A stretch of 64,000 nt of DNA from Magnetospirillum aberrantis SpK (GCF_011022235.1 NZ_JAAIYP010000038.1:124001-188000), one strand, 5' to 3'. Numbered from the stretch's first letter, positions 16,535 to 26,367 are shown. The notes: generated by a model not told the origin, from the sequence alone. Numbers and translations are program-made.

Positions 16535-19218
16535 GCATCGGCCCCCTGGCCCTGGCCGAACCGTGGGCGTTGACCGCGACCCTGGCGTTACCGGCGCTGT
16601 GGCTGCTGTTGCGCGTCGCTCCCCCCAGCCCGCGCCGGGTCGGCTTTCCGGCGCTGCGGCTGTTGCTGGGGCTCGACGGCCACGAAGACAGCGCCGCCAG
16701 GACGCCATGGTGGGTCCTGGTGCTGCGGCTGGCTCTGGCGACGTTGGTCATCGCCGCCGCCGCCGGGCCGGTTCTGCATCCCGTGCCGGTTTCGGCGTCG
16801 GCCGGCCAGCCGCTGGTGCTGGTGGTCGACGATTCCTGGGCGGCGGCCCGCGACTGGAACGCCCGCCGCGCCTTTCTCGACGCCCGTCTGGCCCGCGCCG
16901 AACGCGAGGGACGGGCGGTGATGGTGGTCCCCACCACCCCCCCGGCCGATGGCGGTCCCCCGGTTCCATCGCAATTGATGCCTGCCGCCCAGGCCCGCTC
17001 GGCGGTGGCGGCGCTGACGCCCAAACCGTGGCCCCCCGACCGGGCGACGGTCGCCGCCCACATCCGCGCCCTGCCCCGCGACCGGGTTGCCGAGGTGGTG
17101 TGGCTGGCCGACGGCGTCGATGACGGACACGGCACCGAACTGGCACAGGCGCTGCAAACCCTGGGCGGCGGCGTCGAGATGGTTCTGGGCCGCAGCGGCC
17201 GGCTGTTGCTGCCGCCGGCCGAAACCATCGCCCACGACCGTCTGGAAATCCGGGTCCAGCGGCTGGAAGGCGATGGTGCCGAAGCGGTCGCGGTCCGCGC
17301 GCTGGACGGCAGCGGCCGCGTCCTGGCCCGTGCCGAGGGAAACTTGGGAGCCACCGCCCGCGAAACGACCCTGACGCTGGTTCTGCCCGGCGACCTTGGC
17401 AACCGTGCCGCCCGCCTGTCCATCGAGGACGAGGACGGCGCCCAGTCCACGCTTCTTTTGGACGAACGCTGGCGCCGCCGGTTGGTCGGTCTGGCGGGGG
17501 AAGACGCCGCCGCCCCCTTGCTGTCGGCCTTGACCTATGTGGAACGCGCCCTGGCCCCCGGCGCCGAATTGCGGCGCGGAACGCTGGCGCAATTGCTGGA
17601 CGGCGCCCCGGCGGCCATGGTGCTGGCCGACATGCCGGTACCGTCGGGCACCACCGGCCAACGGCTGGGGCAATGGGTCGACCAGGGCGGCGTGCTGATC
17701 CGCTTCGCCGGTCCCATGCTGGCCCAGGCGGCCATTGGCGGCGCTGTTCCCGATCCCTTGCTGCCGGTTAGACTCAGGGGCGGCGGCCGTTCGCTGGGCG
17801 GCGCCATGAGCTGGACCACGCCCCAATCCCTGGCCGCCTTCACCGAGAACACCCCGTTCGCGGGCCTTGCCCTTCCCGCCGATGTCACCGTCACCGCCCA
17901 GGTGTTGGCCGAACCGTCGCTGGATCTGGCCGAACGCACCTGGGCCCGGCTGGCCGACGGCACACCTTTGGTCACCGGCGCGCGGCACGGCAAGGGCTGG
18001 ACCGTGCTGGTCCACACCACCGCCAACGCGTCGTGGAGCAACCTTGCCCTTTCGGGATTGTTCGTGGACATGCTGAAACGGCTGGTCGAATTGTCGGATG
18101 GCGGCACCGTACCGGGCGAGGGACCGTTGCCGCCGACCCTGGTGCTCGACGGCTTCGGCCGGCTGGTGGCGCCGGGGGCCGCCGCCACCGCCTTGCCCAA
18201 TGACGGCGTCACGGTGGCACCGGGACCACGACACCCCCCCGGCCTGTACGGTGACGATGGCGGACGGCGAGCGTTGAATCTGGCGCCCTCCCTGCCGCCG
18301 CTGGCGGCGTTGACGCCGCCGGCCGGAGTGGCCCTCGGCCATCTCGGCACCCCGGAACGGGAACGCGACCTGCGCCCGCCGCTGTTGGCCGCCGCCTTGG
18401 CGTTGCTGGCCCTCGACCTGTTGTTGGCGCTGGGCTTGCGCGGCGCCCTGCGAAGCGGCACGGCGGTCGCGGCGATCCTGCTGTCCACCATCCCCGACAG
18501 CCGGGCGGCCGATGTCGCCGCCCTGGAAGCGGCACTGGAAACCCGGCTGGCCTATGTCCGCACCGGCGACGCCGCCATCGACGCCAAAAGCGCCGCCGGT
18601 CTGGCCGCGTTGAGCCGGGTGGTGGGCGAACGTTCCACCGCCAGCCTGGGCCCACCCATGGCGGTGGATCTGGAACGCGACCCGGTGTTGTTCTTTCCCC
18701 TTCTTTATTGGCCGGTCACCCCCAGCCAGACCCCGCCCGGCCCCCAGGCGGTCGAACGACTGAACGCCTATATGCGGACCGGCGGCATGATCGTGTTCGA
18801 CACCGCCGACCAGGCCGACCCGGCTGGCCCCATGCCACAGGCCACGCTGCGTCGGCTGACCGCCGGCTTGGTCCTGCCGCCGCTGGCGCCGGTGGACGAG
18901 GAACATGTGCTGACCCGCTCGTTCTACCTGTTGAAGGACACCCCCGGCCGCTTCGTCGGCGGCAACGTGTGGGTGGCCGATGGCGAGGTTCAAGGCAATG
19001 ACGGCGTCTCGCCGGTGGTGATGGGCGGCAACGACTGGGCCGGCGCCTGGGCCGCCGACAGTGGCGGCCGCCCCCTTTATGCCGCCGTGCCCGGAGGCGA
19101 ACGTCAACGCGAGTTGGCCTACCGCTTCGGCGTCAACCTGGTGATGTACGCGCTGACCGGCAATTACAAGGCCGACCAGGTGCACGTCCCGGCCATCATG
19201 GAGCGGCTGGGCCGATGA
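16528..19218 (+). CDS. BatA-like N-terminal / DUF4159 membrane protein
   Basis: 896 residues. The N-terminus has the aerotolerance (BatA) layout: a first hydrophobic helix (WALTATLALPALWLLL), a second (VLVLRLALATLVIAAAAG) and then a VWA-like start (LVLVVDDSWAA) that lacks a full DxSxS motif. A third membrane span lies near residue 620 (ALALLALDLLLALGL). The last ~230 residues match DUF4159 (FFPLLYWPVTP, AYMRTGGMIVFDTAD, VLTRSFYLL). Probably an inner-membrane partner of the MoxR/DUF58 pair. Confidence 0.88.
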   Translation: MLSIGPLALAEPWALTATLALPALWLLLRVAPPSPRRVGFPALRLLLGLDGHEDSAARTPWWVLVLRLALATLVIAAAAGPVLHPVPVSASAGQPLVLVVDDSWAAARDWNARRAFLDARLARAEREGRAVMVVPTTPPADGGPPVPSQLMPAAQARSAVAALTPKPWPPDRATVAAHIRALPRDRVAEVVWLADGVDDGHGTELAQALQTLGGGVEMVLGRSGRLLLPPAETIAHDRLEIRVQRLEGDGAEAVAVRALDGSGRVLARAEGNLGATARETTLTLVLPGDLGNRAARLSIEDEDGAQSTLLLDERWRRRLVGLAGEDAAAPLLSALTYVERALAPGAELRRGTLAQLLDGAPAAMVLADMPVPSGTTGQRLGQWVDQGGVLIRFAGPMLAQAAIGGAVPDPLLPVRLRGGGRSLGGAMSWTTPQSLAAFTENTPFAGLALPADVTVTAQVLAEPSLDLAERTWARLADGTPLVTGARHGKGWTVLVHTTANASWSNLALSGLFVDMLKRLVELSDGGTVPGEGPLPPTLVLDGFGRLVAPGAAATALPNDGVTVAPGPRHPPGLYGDDGGRRALNLAPSLPPLAALTPPAGVALGHLGTPERERDLRPPLLAAALALLALDLLLALGLRGALRSGTAVAAILLSTIPDSRAADVAALEAALETRLAYVRTGDAAIDAKSAAGLAALSRVVGERSTASLGPPMAVDLERDPVLFFPLLYWPVTPSQTPPGPQAVERLNAYMRTGGMIVFDTADQADPAGPMPQATLRRLTAGLVLPPLAPVDEEHVLTRSFYLLKDTPGRFVGGNVWVADGEVQGNDGVSPVVMGGNDWAGAWAADSGGRPLYAAVPGGERQRELAYRFGVNLVMYALTGNYKADQVHVPAIMERLGR

Positions 19219-21257
19219 ACGTCACCGCCTCGATCATGCTCGCGCCCTTGCTGCCCTGGCCGTGGCTGGCCGGGCTGGCCGCCGTCGCCCTGGCCGTGGT
19301 GGCGCTGGCGCTGATCCGCCGGGCACGCGGCGCCTGGTGGCGGCTTGGGACGGTCGCGGTGCTGGTCCTGGCCCTGCTTGACCCCCGGCTGGTCACCGAA
19401 CAGCGCCAGCCGCTGTCCGACCTTGTCCTGGTGGTGGTGGACGACAGCGCCTCGCAACGTATCGGCGACCGCCGCGCCCAGACCGAAAAAGCCTTGGGCG
19501 AACTGCGCGACAAGCTGGGGCGCCAGCCCAACCTGGACATCCGGGTCGAACGGGTGGGCGGCGACGGCGAGGACGGCACCCGTCTGTTCGCCGCGGTGGA
19601 CCGCGCCCTGGCCGACGTGCCGCGCCGCCGCGTGGCGGCGGTGGTCATGATCACCGACGGCCGCGTGCACGATCTGCCGACGGATGGCGGCGCCAGTTTG
19701 GGGACGCCGCTGCACGCCTTGATCACCGGCCATCCCGGGGAACGCGACCGCCGGCTGGTGGCGACACGCAATCCGGGTTACGCCCTGGTCGGCAAGACGG
19801 CCAGCATCGGCTTTCGGGTGGACGATCCCGGTTACGACGGCCCGGTCGCGGTGTCGCTGCTGGTGGACGGACGGCCACAACCGGCGCTCAGCGTGCCGGC
19901 CAACCACGAAACCCAGGTCGAAATCCCTGTCACCCATGCCGGCGCCACCGTGGTGGAGTTGGAAACCGAAGCCGGAGACGACGAGTTGTCGCTGGCCAAC
20001 AACCGTCTGGCGATCGGCGTTTCCGGCGTCCGCGACCGGCTGAAGGTGTTGCTGGTGTCGGGCGAACCCCATGCCGGCGAACGCACCTGGCGCAACCTGC
20101 TCAAGGCCGACCCGGCGGTCGACCTTGTCCATTTCACCATCCTGCGGCCACCGGAAAAGGACGACCGCACCCCCATCCGCGAACTGGCGCTGATCACCTT
20201 TCCGGTGCGCGAGCTGTTCGAGGAACGATTGAACGATTTCGATCTGGTGGTGTTCGACCGCTACCGCCGGCGCGGCGTGCTGGCCGGCGCCTATTACCAG
20301 GCCCTGGCGGCATATGTGAAGCGCGGTGGCGCGTTGCTGGTCGCCTCGGGCGCGGAATTCGCCGAACCGGGCGGATTGTACGACACGCCGCTGGCTCCCA
20401 TCCTGCCCACCGAACCCACCGGCCGGGTGCTGGAACAAGGTTTCGTCCCCCACCTGACCGATCTGGGCCGGCGCCACCCGGTGACCGCCGCCCTGATCGG
20501 CAACGGTCATTGGGGGGAATGGTTGCGTCAGGTTGCGGCGGTGCCCCGACGCGACACCGTGACCCTGATGTCGGGGGCCGACGGCTTGCCCTTGCTGGTG
20601 CTGGGAAAAGTCGGGGAAGGCCGCGTCGCCCAGCTTTTGTCCGACACCATCTGGCTGTGGGCGCGCGGATACGACGGCGGCGGCCCCCATGACGAAGTGC
20701 TGCGCCGGCTGGCCCATTGGCTGATGAAGGAACCGGAACTGGAAGAGGACTCGCTGTCCGCCGAGATCAAGGGAAACCGCCTTGAGGTGGTCCGCCGGTC
20801 GCTGGCCCCGCCGCCACCCGCGGTCACCGTCACCGACCCCGACGGCACCCGCACGACCTTGCCCCTTTCGCCTTTGCCCGATGGACGCGCCAGCGCCGCC
20901 GCGACCGTCGAACGTCCCGGCCTTTATCGGATCGACGACGGCGAGCGGGTGGCCATCGCCGCCGTCGGCAGTCTGGCCCCGCTCGAGGAAAGCGAACTGG
21001 CGGCGACGGCCGCGACGCTGGCGCCAGTTGCAACCGCGTCGGGCGGGTCGGTCCGCTTTCTGGCCGAAGACGGCGTTCCCGATTTCCGCAAGGTCGGCGA
21101 GAGCCGCACCGCCTCCGGGCGCGGCTGGGCCGGACTGGTCGGGCGTGGCGACAGCACCGTCTCCGGCGTGCGCGAAACCCCCTTGTTGCCGTCCTTGGCC
21201 CTGATGGCGCTGGCATTGGGGGCATTGGCCGCCGCCTGGACCCGCGAGGGGCGTTAA
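19215..21257 (+). CDS. Membrane protein with VWA-like and glutamine-amidotransferase-like regions
   Basis: 680 residues: two N-terminal membrane helices, a VWA-like strand with LVLVVVDDSASQ (DxSxS-like) near residue 72, beta-rich middle, a GATase1-like segment near 350-460 (FDLVVFDRYRRRG, YVKRGGALLVASG, HPVTAALIG), and a final membrane helix. No amidotransferase Cys nucleophile is evident, so it is likely a non-catalytic fold. It starts four bases before the DUF4159 stop and ends the MoxR operon. Confidence 0.82.
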   Translation: MNVTASIMLAPLLPWPWLAGLAAVALAVVALALIRRARGAWWRLGTVAVLVLALLDPRLVTEQRQPLSDLVLVVVDDSASQRIGDRRAQTEKALGELRDKLGRQPNLDIRVERVGGDGEDGTRLFAAVDRALADVPRRRVAAVVMITDGRVHDLPTDGGASLGTPLHALITGHPGERDRRLVATRNPGYALVGKTASIGFRVDDPGYDGPVAVSLLVDGRPQPALSVPANHETQVEIPVTHAGATVVELETEAGDDELSLANNRLAIGVSGVRDRLKVLLVSGEPHAGERTWRNLLKADPAVDLVHFTILRPPEKDDRTPIRELALITFPVRELFEERLNDFDLVVFDRYRRRGVLAGAYYQALAAYVKRGGALLVASGAEFAEPGGLYDTPLAPILPTEPTGRVLEQGFVPHLTDLGRRHPVTAALIGNGHWGEWLRQVAAVPRRDTVTLMSGADGLPLLVLGKVGEGRVAQLLSDTIWLWARGYDGGGPHDEVLRRLAHWLMKEPELEEDSLSAEIKGNRLEVVRRSLAPPPPAVTVTDPDGTRTTLPLSPLPDGRASAAATVERPGLYRIDDGERVAIAAVGSLAPLEESELAATAATLAPVATASGGSVRFLAEDGVPDFRKVGESRTASGRGWAGLVGRGDSTVSGVRETPLLPSLALMALALGALAAAWTREGR

Positions 21258-21420
21258 CCCTGGGTTTCCGCCACCGCCACCCTGTGCGTATCCCATACTT
21301 CGATAATGTCGAACAGCGAGATCGTCTGGAGTTATTACCTATAGATTAACGCCTCCGAGGCGGATACACTGCGCCTCGCCAAAGCGCATCACCAATCCGC
21401 AAACGGCAGGGGTAGTCTCA

Positions 21421-22653
21421 GTGGCGGAATGGAAGTCCAGACAGCTCTTTGGGGATGGGAACGGGGATAGGATCAGGAACACCCTGGCGCGCCTGCTGCC
21501 CGATTGGCAGGTGTTCGTCCGCCACGCTGACGGACGTCCGAACCAGTTCACCATTCGCCGCAAGCATCAGATCGCGTTGCTGGCCAGCGCGGCACTGGTC
21601 GCGGTGTGGGCCGGCATCGCCACCACCGCGCTGGTGGCACAGCCGGATCGTTTGGCCGCACGCGAACGCGAACTGAACGAAATGATCGCCGCCGCCCGCG
21701 CCACCGAAACCCGGCTGGCCTCGACGGAAAAGCTGGTGGGGGACATCGCCCACGAGGTCGAGCAGGTTCACAACACGCTGGTCGCCTTCACGGAAACGTC
21801 GGACAGCCTGTCCAAGGATCCTCCGGGAGCCCGGCTGGCGCGTGGCGGGGCCACCCCCCGCATGCTGGCCGAACCGGCGGCGGCCGAGGGCGAGGACGCG
21901 CTTTCCGCCGGCGGTGCCGACGCCATGCGGGCACAGATGCGCCGGCTCGAGGAATCGCTGGACCGGCTCAAGCTGTCCTATACCCGCGCAGCACAACAGA
22001 CCGCCGAAGCCGCCGCCAACCGCATCAGCCATACCGAGCGCCAGATCGCCCGACTGGGCCTGAACACCGAACGGCTGATCCCCGACGCGCGTCCCGCGGC
22101 GCCGGCGGCCCAGCCGCAAAGCGGCCAGGGCGGCCCCTTCATCCCGGCGCAGCCCAGCGCCGGCGAGGAACTGGCCATGGACGCGCTGGTCCAGCGCGTC
22201 CAGCAATGGAACGGCGTCAAGGCCGCCATGCAGCGTCTGCCGTTGGCCATTCCCATTCGCGGCGACATGCAGATCAACAGCGGCTTCGGCACACGCGCCG
22301 ACCCGCTCAACCATCGCAGCGCCATCCACGAGGGCCTGGATTTCGGCGCCCCCATCGGCACCCCGATCTACGCCACCGGCGAAGGCGTGGTGACCTTGGC
22401 TTCGCCTTGGGACCGTTACGGCAACACCGTCGAGGTCGACCACGGCAACGGCATCGTCACCCGCTATGCCCACATGTCGCGCATCAAGGTCAAGAAAGGC
22501 CAGCGCGTGACCCGCTCCACCGTGGTCGGATTGGTCGGCAACACCGGCCGTTCCACCGGCGCCCACCTTCATTATGAAATCCGGGTGTCCGACGTTCCCA
22601 AAGATCCCATCAAATTCATCTCGGTAGGTCGCGATGTTCGGAAAAACCGCTAA
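21421..22653 (+). CDS. M23-family peptidase with membrane anchor and coiled coil
   Basis: 410 residues: a short cytoplasmic start, one membrane helix (IALLASAALVAVWAGIATTA, about residue 60), a long coiled coil (about 80-240) and a C-terminal M23/LytM domain with HEGLDFGAPIGTP and HLHYEIRV, which carry the zinc ligands (the second His of the HLH motif included). It acts on periplasmic peptidoglycan or activates amidases. Start is GTG at 21421. The end overlaps the bactofilin gene by 20 bases, a common pairing in shape-determining loci. Confidence 0.9.
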   Translation: MAEWKSRQLFGDGNGDRIRNTLARLLPDWQVFVRHADGRPNQFTIRRKHQIALLASAALVAVWAGIATTALVAQPDRLAARERELNEMIAAARATETRLASTEKLVGDIAHEVEQVHNTLVAFTETSDSLSKDPPGARLARGGATPRMLAEPAAAEGEDALSAGGADAMRAQMRRLEESLDRLKLSYTRAAQQTAEAAANRISHTERQIARLGLNTERLIPDARPAAPAAQPQSGQGGPFIPAQPSAGEELAMDALVQRVQQWNGVKAAMQRLPLAIPIRGDMQINSGFGTRADPLNHRSAIHEGLDFGAPIGTPIYATGEGVVTLASPWDRYGNTVEVDHGNGIVTRYAHMSRIKVKKGQRVTRSTVVGLVGNTGRSTGAHLHYEIRVSDVPKDPIKFISVGRDVRKNR

Positions 22654-23104
22654 ACGCCAAGGAGCCAACGGCCAGACCGCCCTGCCGTTGTCGATCATCG
22701 GTTCCGATGTCCGCATCGTCGGCGACATCATCACCCAAGGTGAGATGCAGATCGACGGCCAGATCGACGGCGACATTTCCTGCGCCCGGCTGGTGGTCGG
22801 GGAAAGTGCCTGCATCACCGGCGCCATCAAGGCGGAGATCGTGCGCATCCACGGTCAGGTCAACGGCACCATCGTCGCCGATTCGGTCAAGATCGCCAAG
22901 ACCGCGGTGGTGGTGGGCGACGTCACCCACGACACCATGGAAATGGAAGCCGGCGGCCATGTCGAGGGCCATCTGATCCGCAAGGGCGCCCAGCCGCCGA
23001 CCATGGCGCTGGAAGCCCCGCGCCAAGCCTTGACCGCGCCCGAGGCCGAAACCGAAACCCCCGACGAGAAAGAGCCGGCCGCCGCGGTCCAGGCCGCGCA
23101 ATAA
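22634..23104 (+). CDS. Bactofilin
   Basis: 156 residues with the polymerising beta-helix core (IIGSDVRIVGDIITQGEMQI through HVEGHLIRKGA) and disordered ends, as in BacA/CcmA bactofilins. These cytoskeletal proteins form membrane-bound filaments that position peptidoglycan enzymes. The overlapping M23 peptidase upstream is the expected client. Confidence 0.94.
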   Translation: MFGKTAKRQGANGQTALPLSIIGSDVRIVGDIITQGEMQIDGQIDGDISCARLVVGESACITGAIKAEIVRIHGQVNGTIVADSVKIAKTAVVVGDVTHDTMEMEAGGHVEGHLIRKGAQPPTMALEAPRQALTAPEAETETPDEKEPAAAVQAAQ

Positions 23105-23120
23105 AGCCGCCATCCGCGCC

Positions 23121-24083
23121 ATGATCAGCGTGTATTCCGCCGATGGGCGCCTGTCGCGGGGCGGCCCGGAGATTCTTGTCCCCGACGCGGTGTGGATCGA
23201 CCTGTTGTCGCCCACCCCCGAGGAGGAAGACGCCGTCGAAAGTCTGGTCGGCACCGACGTCCCCACCCGCGAGGAAATGCAGGAGATCGAGGCGTCGAGC
23301 CGGCTGTCGCGTCACGGCGACCATCTGGCGATGACCGTGCCGGTGCTGACCGATTCGTCGGGCCTCAACCCGCAGAACGTAGCCTTGACCTTCATCCTGG
23401 CCGGCGAGCGGCTGATCACCGTGCGCTACGGCACCCCCCAGGCGGTCGCCGCCTATCTGGAACGACTGGAGCGCCCGCATCCGCCCGTTTCCAAAGCCGG
23501 CGAAGTGCTGTTGTCGCTGGTTGAGGCGCTGGTCGACCGACTGGCCGACGTGCTGGAACGCATCGCGGCGGAACAGGACGCCATCTCGCACCGCATTTTC
23601 CACCATCCGAACCGTCCACGGCGCCGGTCCAGTTCCCGCGACCTTGAAGTCATGCTGCGCACCATCGGACGCGGCGGCGACCTTCAGTCCAAGGCCCACG
23701 ACACCATCATGGGCCTGCGCCGCATGGTCGTCTTCCTGCCGGACGAACGTCTGGGCCTGAGCGACGGCAAGGTGCGGATCAAGACGGTGGGCCGTGATCT
23801 GCAATCGCTGGCCGAATACGCCACTTTCCTGGCCAACAAGGTGGCATTCCTGCTGGATGCCACTTTGGGCATGATCAACATCCAGCAAAACCACATCATC
23901 AAGCTGTTCTCGGTGATGGCGGTGCTGTTGATGCCGCCGACCCTGGTCGCCAGCATCTATGGCATGAACTTCCGCCACATGCCGGAACTGGACCATCCCT
24001 GGGGCTATCCGGCCGCGCTGTTGCTGATGCTGGTGGCGGCACTGGTGCCCTATTGGCTGTTCAAGCGCAAGGGCTGGCTCTGA
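23121..24083 (+). CDS. corA: CorA-family magnesium/divalent cation transporter
   Basis: 320 residues: a large cytoplasmic N-terminus, then two membrane helices at the C-terminus separated by the signature YGMNFRHMPEL (GMN at about residue 287). The protein ends in a basic tail (FKRKGWL). An inner-membrane channel for Mg2+, Co2+ or Ni2+. Confidence 0.94.
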   Translation: MISVYSADGRLSRGGPEILVPDAVWIDLLSPTPEEEDAVESLVGTDVPTREEMQEIEASSRLSRHGDHLAMTVPVLTDSSGLNPQNVALTFILAGERLITVRYGTPQAVAAYLERLERPHPPVSKAGEVLLSLVEALVDRLADVLERIAAEQDAISHRIFHHPNRPRRRSSSRDLEVMLRTIGRGGDLQSKAHDTIMGLRRMVVFLPDERLGLSDGKVRIKTVGRDLQSLAEYATFLANKVAFLLDATLGMINIQQNHIIKLFSVMAVLLMPPTLVASIYGMNFRHMPELDHPWGYPAALLLMLVAALVPYWLFKRKGWL

Positions 24084-24090
24084 AAACACC

Positions 24091-24126
24091 GAAAACCCCG
24101 GAACACGCAATGTGCTCCAGGGTTTT
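24091..24126. terminator. Bidirectional terminator between corA and the DUF2934 gene
   Basis: A hairpin with AAAACCC and GGGTTTT arms and an inner GGA/TCC and CAC/GTG stem sits between two convergent genes; it has T runs in both directions. Confidence 0.65.
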
Positions 24127-24139
24127 ACACGATGTTGGC

Positions 24140-24379
24140 TCAGGCCTTGGGCGCCGCCTTCGGCTTGGCCGGCGCCTTGGCCTTGGGGGCCGCCTTGGGC
24201 TTCGGCTCAGCCTTGGGCTTGGCCGCGGCCTTCGGCTTCGGTTCCGCCTTGGGCTTGGCCGGCACTTTCACCTGCGCCTCGGCGGCGAACCAGAATTCCT
24301 GGTCGCGGCCGTCGGGACTTCCGGCGTCCAGCCACAGGCGATACGCGACATCCTTAATTTTTTCCTGCTCCGCACTCAT
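24140..24379 (-). CDS. DUF2934 protein with a histone-H1-like Lys/Pro/Ala tail
   Basis: 79 residues. The N-terminal 35 (KIKDVAYRLWLDAGSPDGRD then QEFWFAAE) is the DUF2934 motif. The remaining ~45 residues are repeats of the type PKAEPKPKAA, as in bacterial H1-like proteins, giving a very basic tail able to bind nucleic acid. Start ATG at 24379 lies after a GGGGGAA site; a longer frame starting 13 codons earlier is less likely. DNA binding is an inference. Confidence 0.8.
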   Translation of the reverse strand: MSAEQEKIKDVAYRLWLDAGSPDGRDQEFWFAAEAQVKVPAKPKAEPKPKAAAKPKAEPKPKAAPKAKAPAKPKAAPKA

Positions 24380-24512
24380 CTCTCGGTTCCCCCGGGGTGC
24401 TGGTCTCGGACCTGACAAAGACTAGCCCAGGACAAGCCCCGGAACAATCCCCGCAACTTCATGCTTGCGTGACGATTCCGTGCAGGAAACACTCCCCCAT
24501 CAGGGGGAGAGC

Positions 24513-25931
24513 ATGAAACGACGCGCACCGCATTCTCACACCAACCGACCGGCCCGAACCGCCCGCCCGGCCCAAGCCACACGAGCTCATGACGAGGCGA
24601 CCCGCGCCTTGGCCGAGGGCGGGCACGCCTGGAGCGCCGGCAAGATCGAAACGGCGGCCACCGCTTTCGCCCATGCGGCATTGCTGGCGCCGGACATGGC
24701 CCAGGCCCATTCCAACCTGGGCGTCGCCTTGCGGAAGATGGGCCGGGTCGAGGCCGCGTTGGCCAGCTATCGCCGTGCATTGGCGCTGACCCCCGACGAT
24801 CCCGCGCTGCATTCCAACCTGGGCAACGCCCTGCGTGCCCTGGGCCGGCTGGCCGAAGCCGAGGAACACCTGTCGCGGGCCGTCGCCGCCCGGCCCGAGG
24901 ACCAGTCCTTCGCCTACAACCTGGCTCTGGTGATCCGCGACCGCCGCCGCCAGAGCGAAGCCCGGCAACGGCTGGCGGCGTTGTGCCAGGCCAATCCCGC
25001 CAACGCCGAGATGATCTGGGATCTGGCGCTGACCGATCTTTACCTCAAGGACTACGTCCGGGGTTTCGCCGGCTACGAGGCCCGCTGGCGTCTGCCCCGG
25101 CTGCAAGCGCGCGACCTGCCCGGCGAGCGCTGGCAACCGGGGGCGGCGACCGCCGGCAAGCGCGTGCTGATCACCGCCGAACAAGGTTTCGGCGACGCCT
25201 TGCAATTCGCCCGCTTCCTGCCGCTGGTGGCACGCCAGAGCGCCGAACTGGTGGTGGAATGCCAACCGGAACTGATGGAATTGTTCGCCGCCATTCCCGG
25301 CGTGGCGCGGATGGTGGAAAAGAACGCTCCCCTGCCCGCCCATGACATGTGGGCGCCGATGATGAGTCTGGCATGGTTGTTGGGGGTGACATGGGAGACG
25401 TTGCCGGCTCCCCGATCCTATCTGACCGCGCCGCGCAAGCTGGCATCCCCCTTGGGACGACCGCCCGGCACGCGGTTGAACGTCGGTCTGGTGTGGGCGG
25501 GCAAGACCACGCCGCGCGACCGTTCGTGGCCGTTGGAGGAGCTGTTGCCGTTGATGGAGGATCCGCGCGTCACCTGGTGGAGCCTTCAGATGGGCGAGCG
25601 GGCCGCCGACCTTGGTACGGTCGGCGCCGACCGTCTGGTGCGCAATCTGGCGCCCCGGCTTCGCAATTTCGCCGACACCGCCGCGGCCATGACCGAACTG
25701 GACATGGTGGTCACCATCGACAGCGGCCCGGCCCATCTTGCCGCCGCCCTGGGGCGGCCGACCTGGATCTTGCTGCGTTACGTTTCCGACTGGCGCTGGT
25801 TGGACGAAGGCGACACCTGCGCGTGGTATCCCTCCGTCCGCCTGTTCCGCCAACCCACCCCCGACGACTTCACCACCCCGGTCACGACGATGAAGGCGGC
25901 ATTGGACAAGGTGCTGGCGGGAATTCCTTAA
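24513..25931 (+). CDS. TPR protein with a GT9-like C-terminal domain
   Basis: 472 residues. About three TPR units occupy residues 35-140 (AHSNLGVALRKMGRVEAALA, ALHSNLGNALRALGRLAEAE). The C-terminal ~250 residues resemble heptosyltransferase-like glycosyltransferases: KRVLITAEQGFGDALQFARF, VGLVWAGKTTPRDRSW and VVTIDSGPAHLAAALGRPTW. Such proteins modify surface glycans or flagellin. The ATG at 24513 has GGGGGAGA upstream, so the frame from 24465 is too long. It converges on the holin gene with a few bases of overlap. Confidence 0.85.
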   Translation: MKRRAPHSHTNRPARTARPAQATRAHDEATRALAEGGHAWSAGKIETAATAFAHAALLAPDMAQAHSNLGVALRKMGRVEAALASYRRALALTPDDPALHSNLGNALRALGRLAEAEEHLSRAVAARPEDQSFAYNLALVIRDRRRQSEARQRLAALCQANPANAEMIWDLALTDLYLKDYVRGFAGYEARWRLPRLQARDLPGERWQPGAATAGKRVLITAEQGFGDALQFARFLPLVARQSAELVVECQPELMELFAAIPGVARMVEKNAPLPAHDMWAPMMSLAWLLGVTWETLPAPRSYLTAPRKLASPLGRPPGTRLNVGLVWAGKTTPRDRSWPLEELLPLMEDPRVTWWSLQMGERAADLGTVGADRLVRNLAPRLRNFADTAAAMTELDMVVTIDSGPAHLAAALGRPTWILLRYVSDWRWLDEGDTCAWYPSVRLFRQPTPDDFTTPVTTMKAALDKVLAGIP

Positions 25932-26362
25932 CGCGCCACCCCTGCCCGTTTCTCGCTGGTGCGCAGCCAGCTCATGCCGAGCAACGAGCCGACCAGCCCC
26001 AGAATGTCGCCGATGCCCATTTCCGGCATGGGCGGCAGGGTCTGTTGCCCCCAGGCGGCCTGCACCCAAAGCGTGGTGCCGACCACGAAACGCGGAATGT
26101 AGTAGACCGCCAGCGAGGCCGCGCACACCCAGCCGATGGCCGGACGCCAGCCGGCGACGAACACCGACGACGACGCGGCCTCGATCTTGTTCAGCTCGAC
26201 CTGCAACTCGTCTTGGTGCTGTTTCAGTTTTTCCAGAACAGCCTGGGCCTGCAAGCGTTCGTCGTCGCTGGTGAACAGCTTGTCGAACACGTTGCCCAAG
26301 GCCTCGATGGGTTTGGCGACGCTGTCGCCGCCAGCCCCCAGCAAGGTGGACAAAAGAGACAT
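25928..26362 (-). CDS. Holin of the 3TM gene-transfer-release type
   Basis: 144 residues: an amphipathic start, a charged helix (DERLQAQAVLEKLKQHQDEL), then the family hallmark SSVFVAGWRPAIGWVCAASL (about residue 62) and further hydrophobic helices. This matches the family named for the gene-transfer-agent holin of Rhodobacter, also found in prophages. It would permeabilise the inner membrane to release particles. Last gene of the particle cluster, five bases after the endolysin. Confidence 0.82.
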   Translation of the reverse strand: MSLLSTLLGAGGDSVAKPIEALGNVFDKLFTSDDERLQAQAVLEKLKQHQDELQVELNKIEAASSSVFVAGWRPAIGWVCAASLAVYYIPRFVVGTTLWVQAAWGQQTLPPMPEMGIGDILGLVGSLLGMSWLRTSEKRAGVAR

Positions 26363-26367
26363 CGTCC

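Noticed and set aside
16588-19185. 865-codon open frame antisense to the DUF4159 gene
   Set aside because: It is a by-product of high GC and codon bias; the composition (Gln/Gly/His/Arg-rich, no domain) is that of a shadow frame. The same holds for 2394-4172 (-), 19164-21296 (-), 534-1910 (+) and 49033-50727 (-).
25900-26000. Prophage attachment site at the left edge
   Set aside because: No tRNA or direct repeat shared with the 43.7-44.8 kb side was found by eye, and no integrase is present; the boundary is defined only by gene content.
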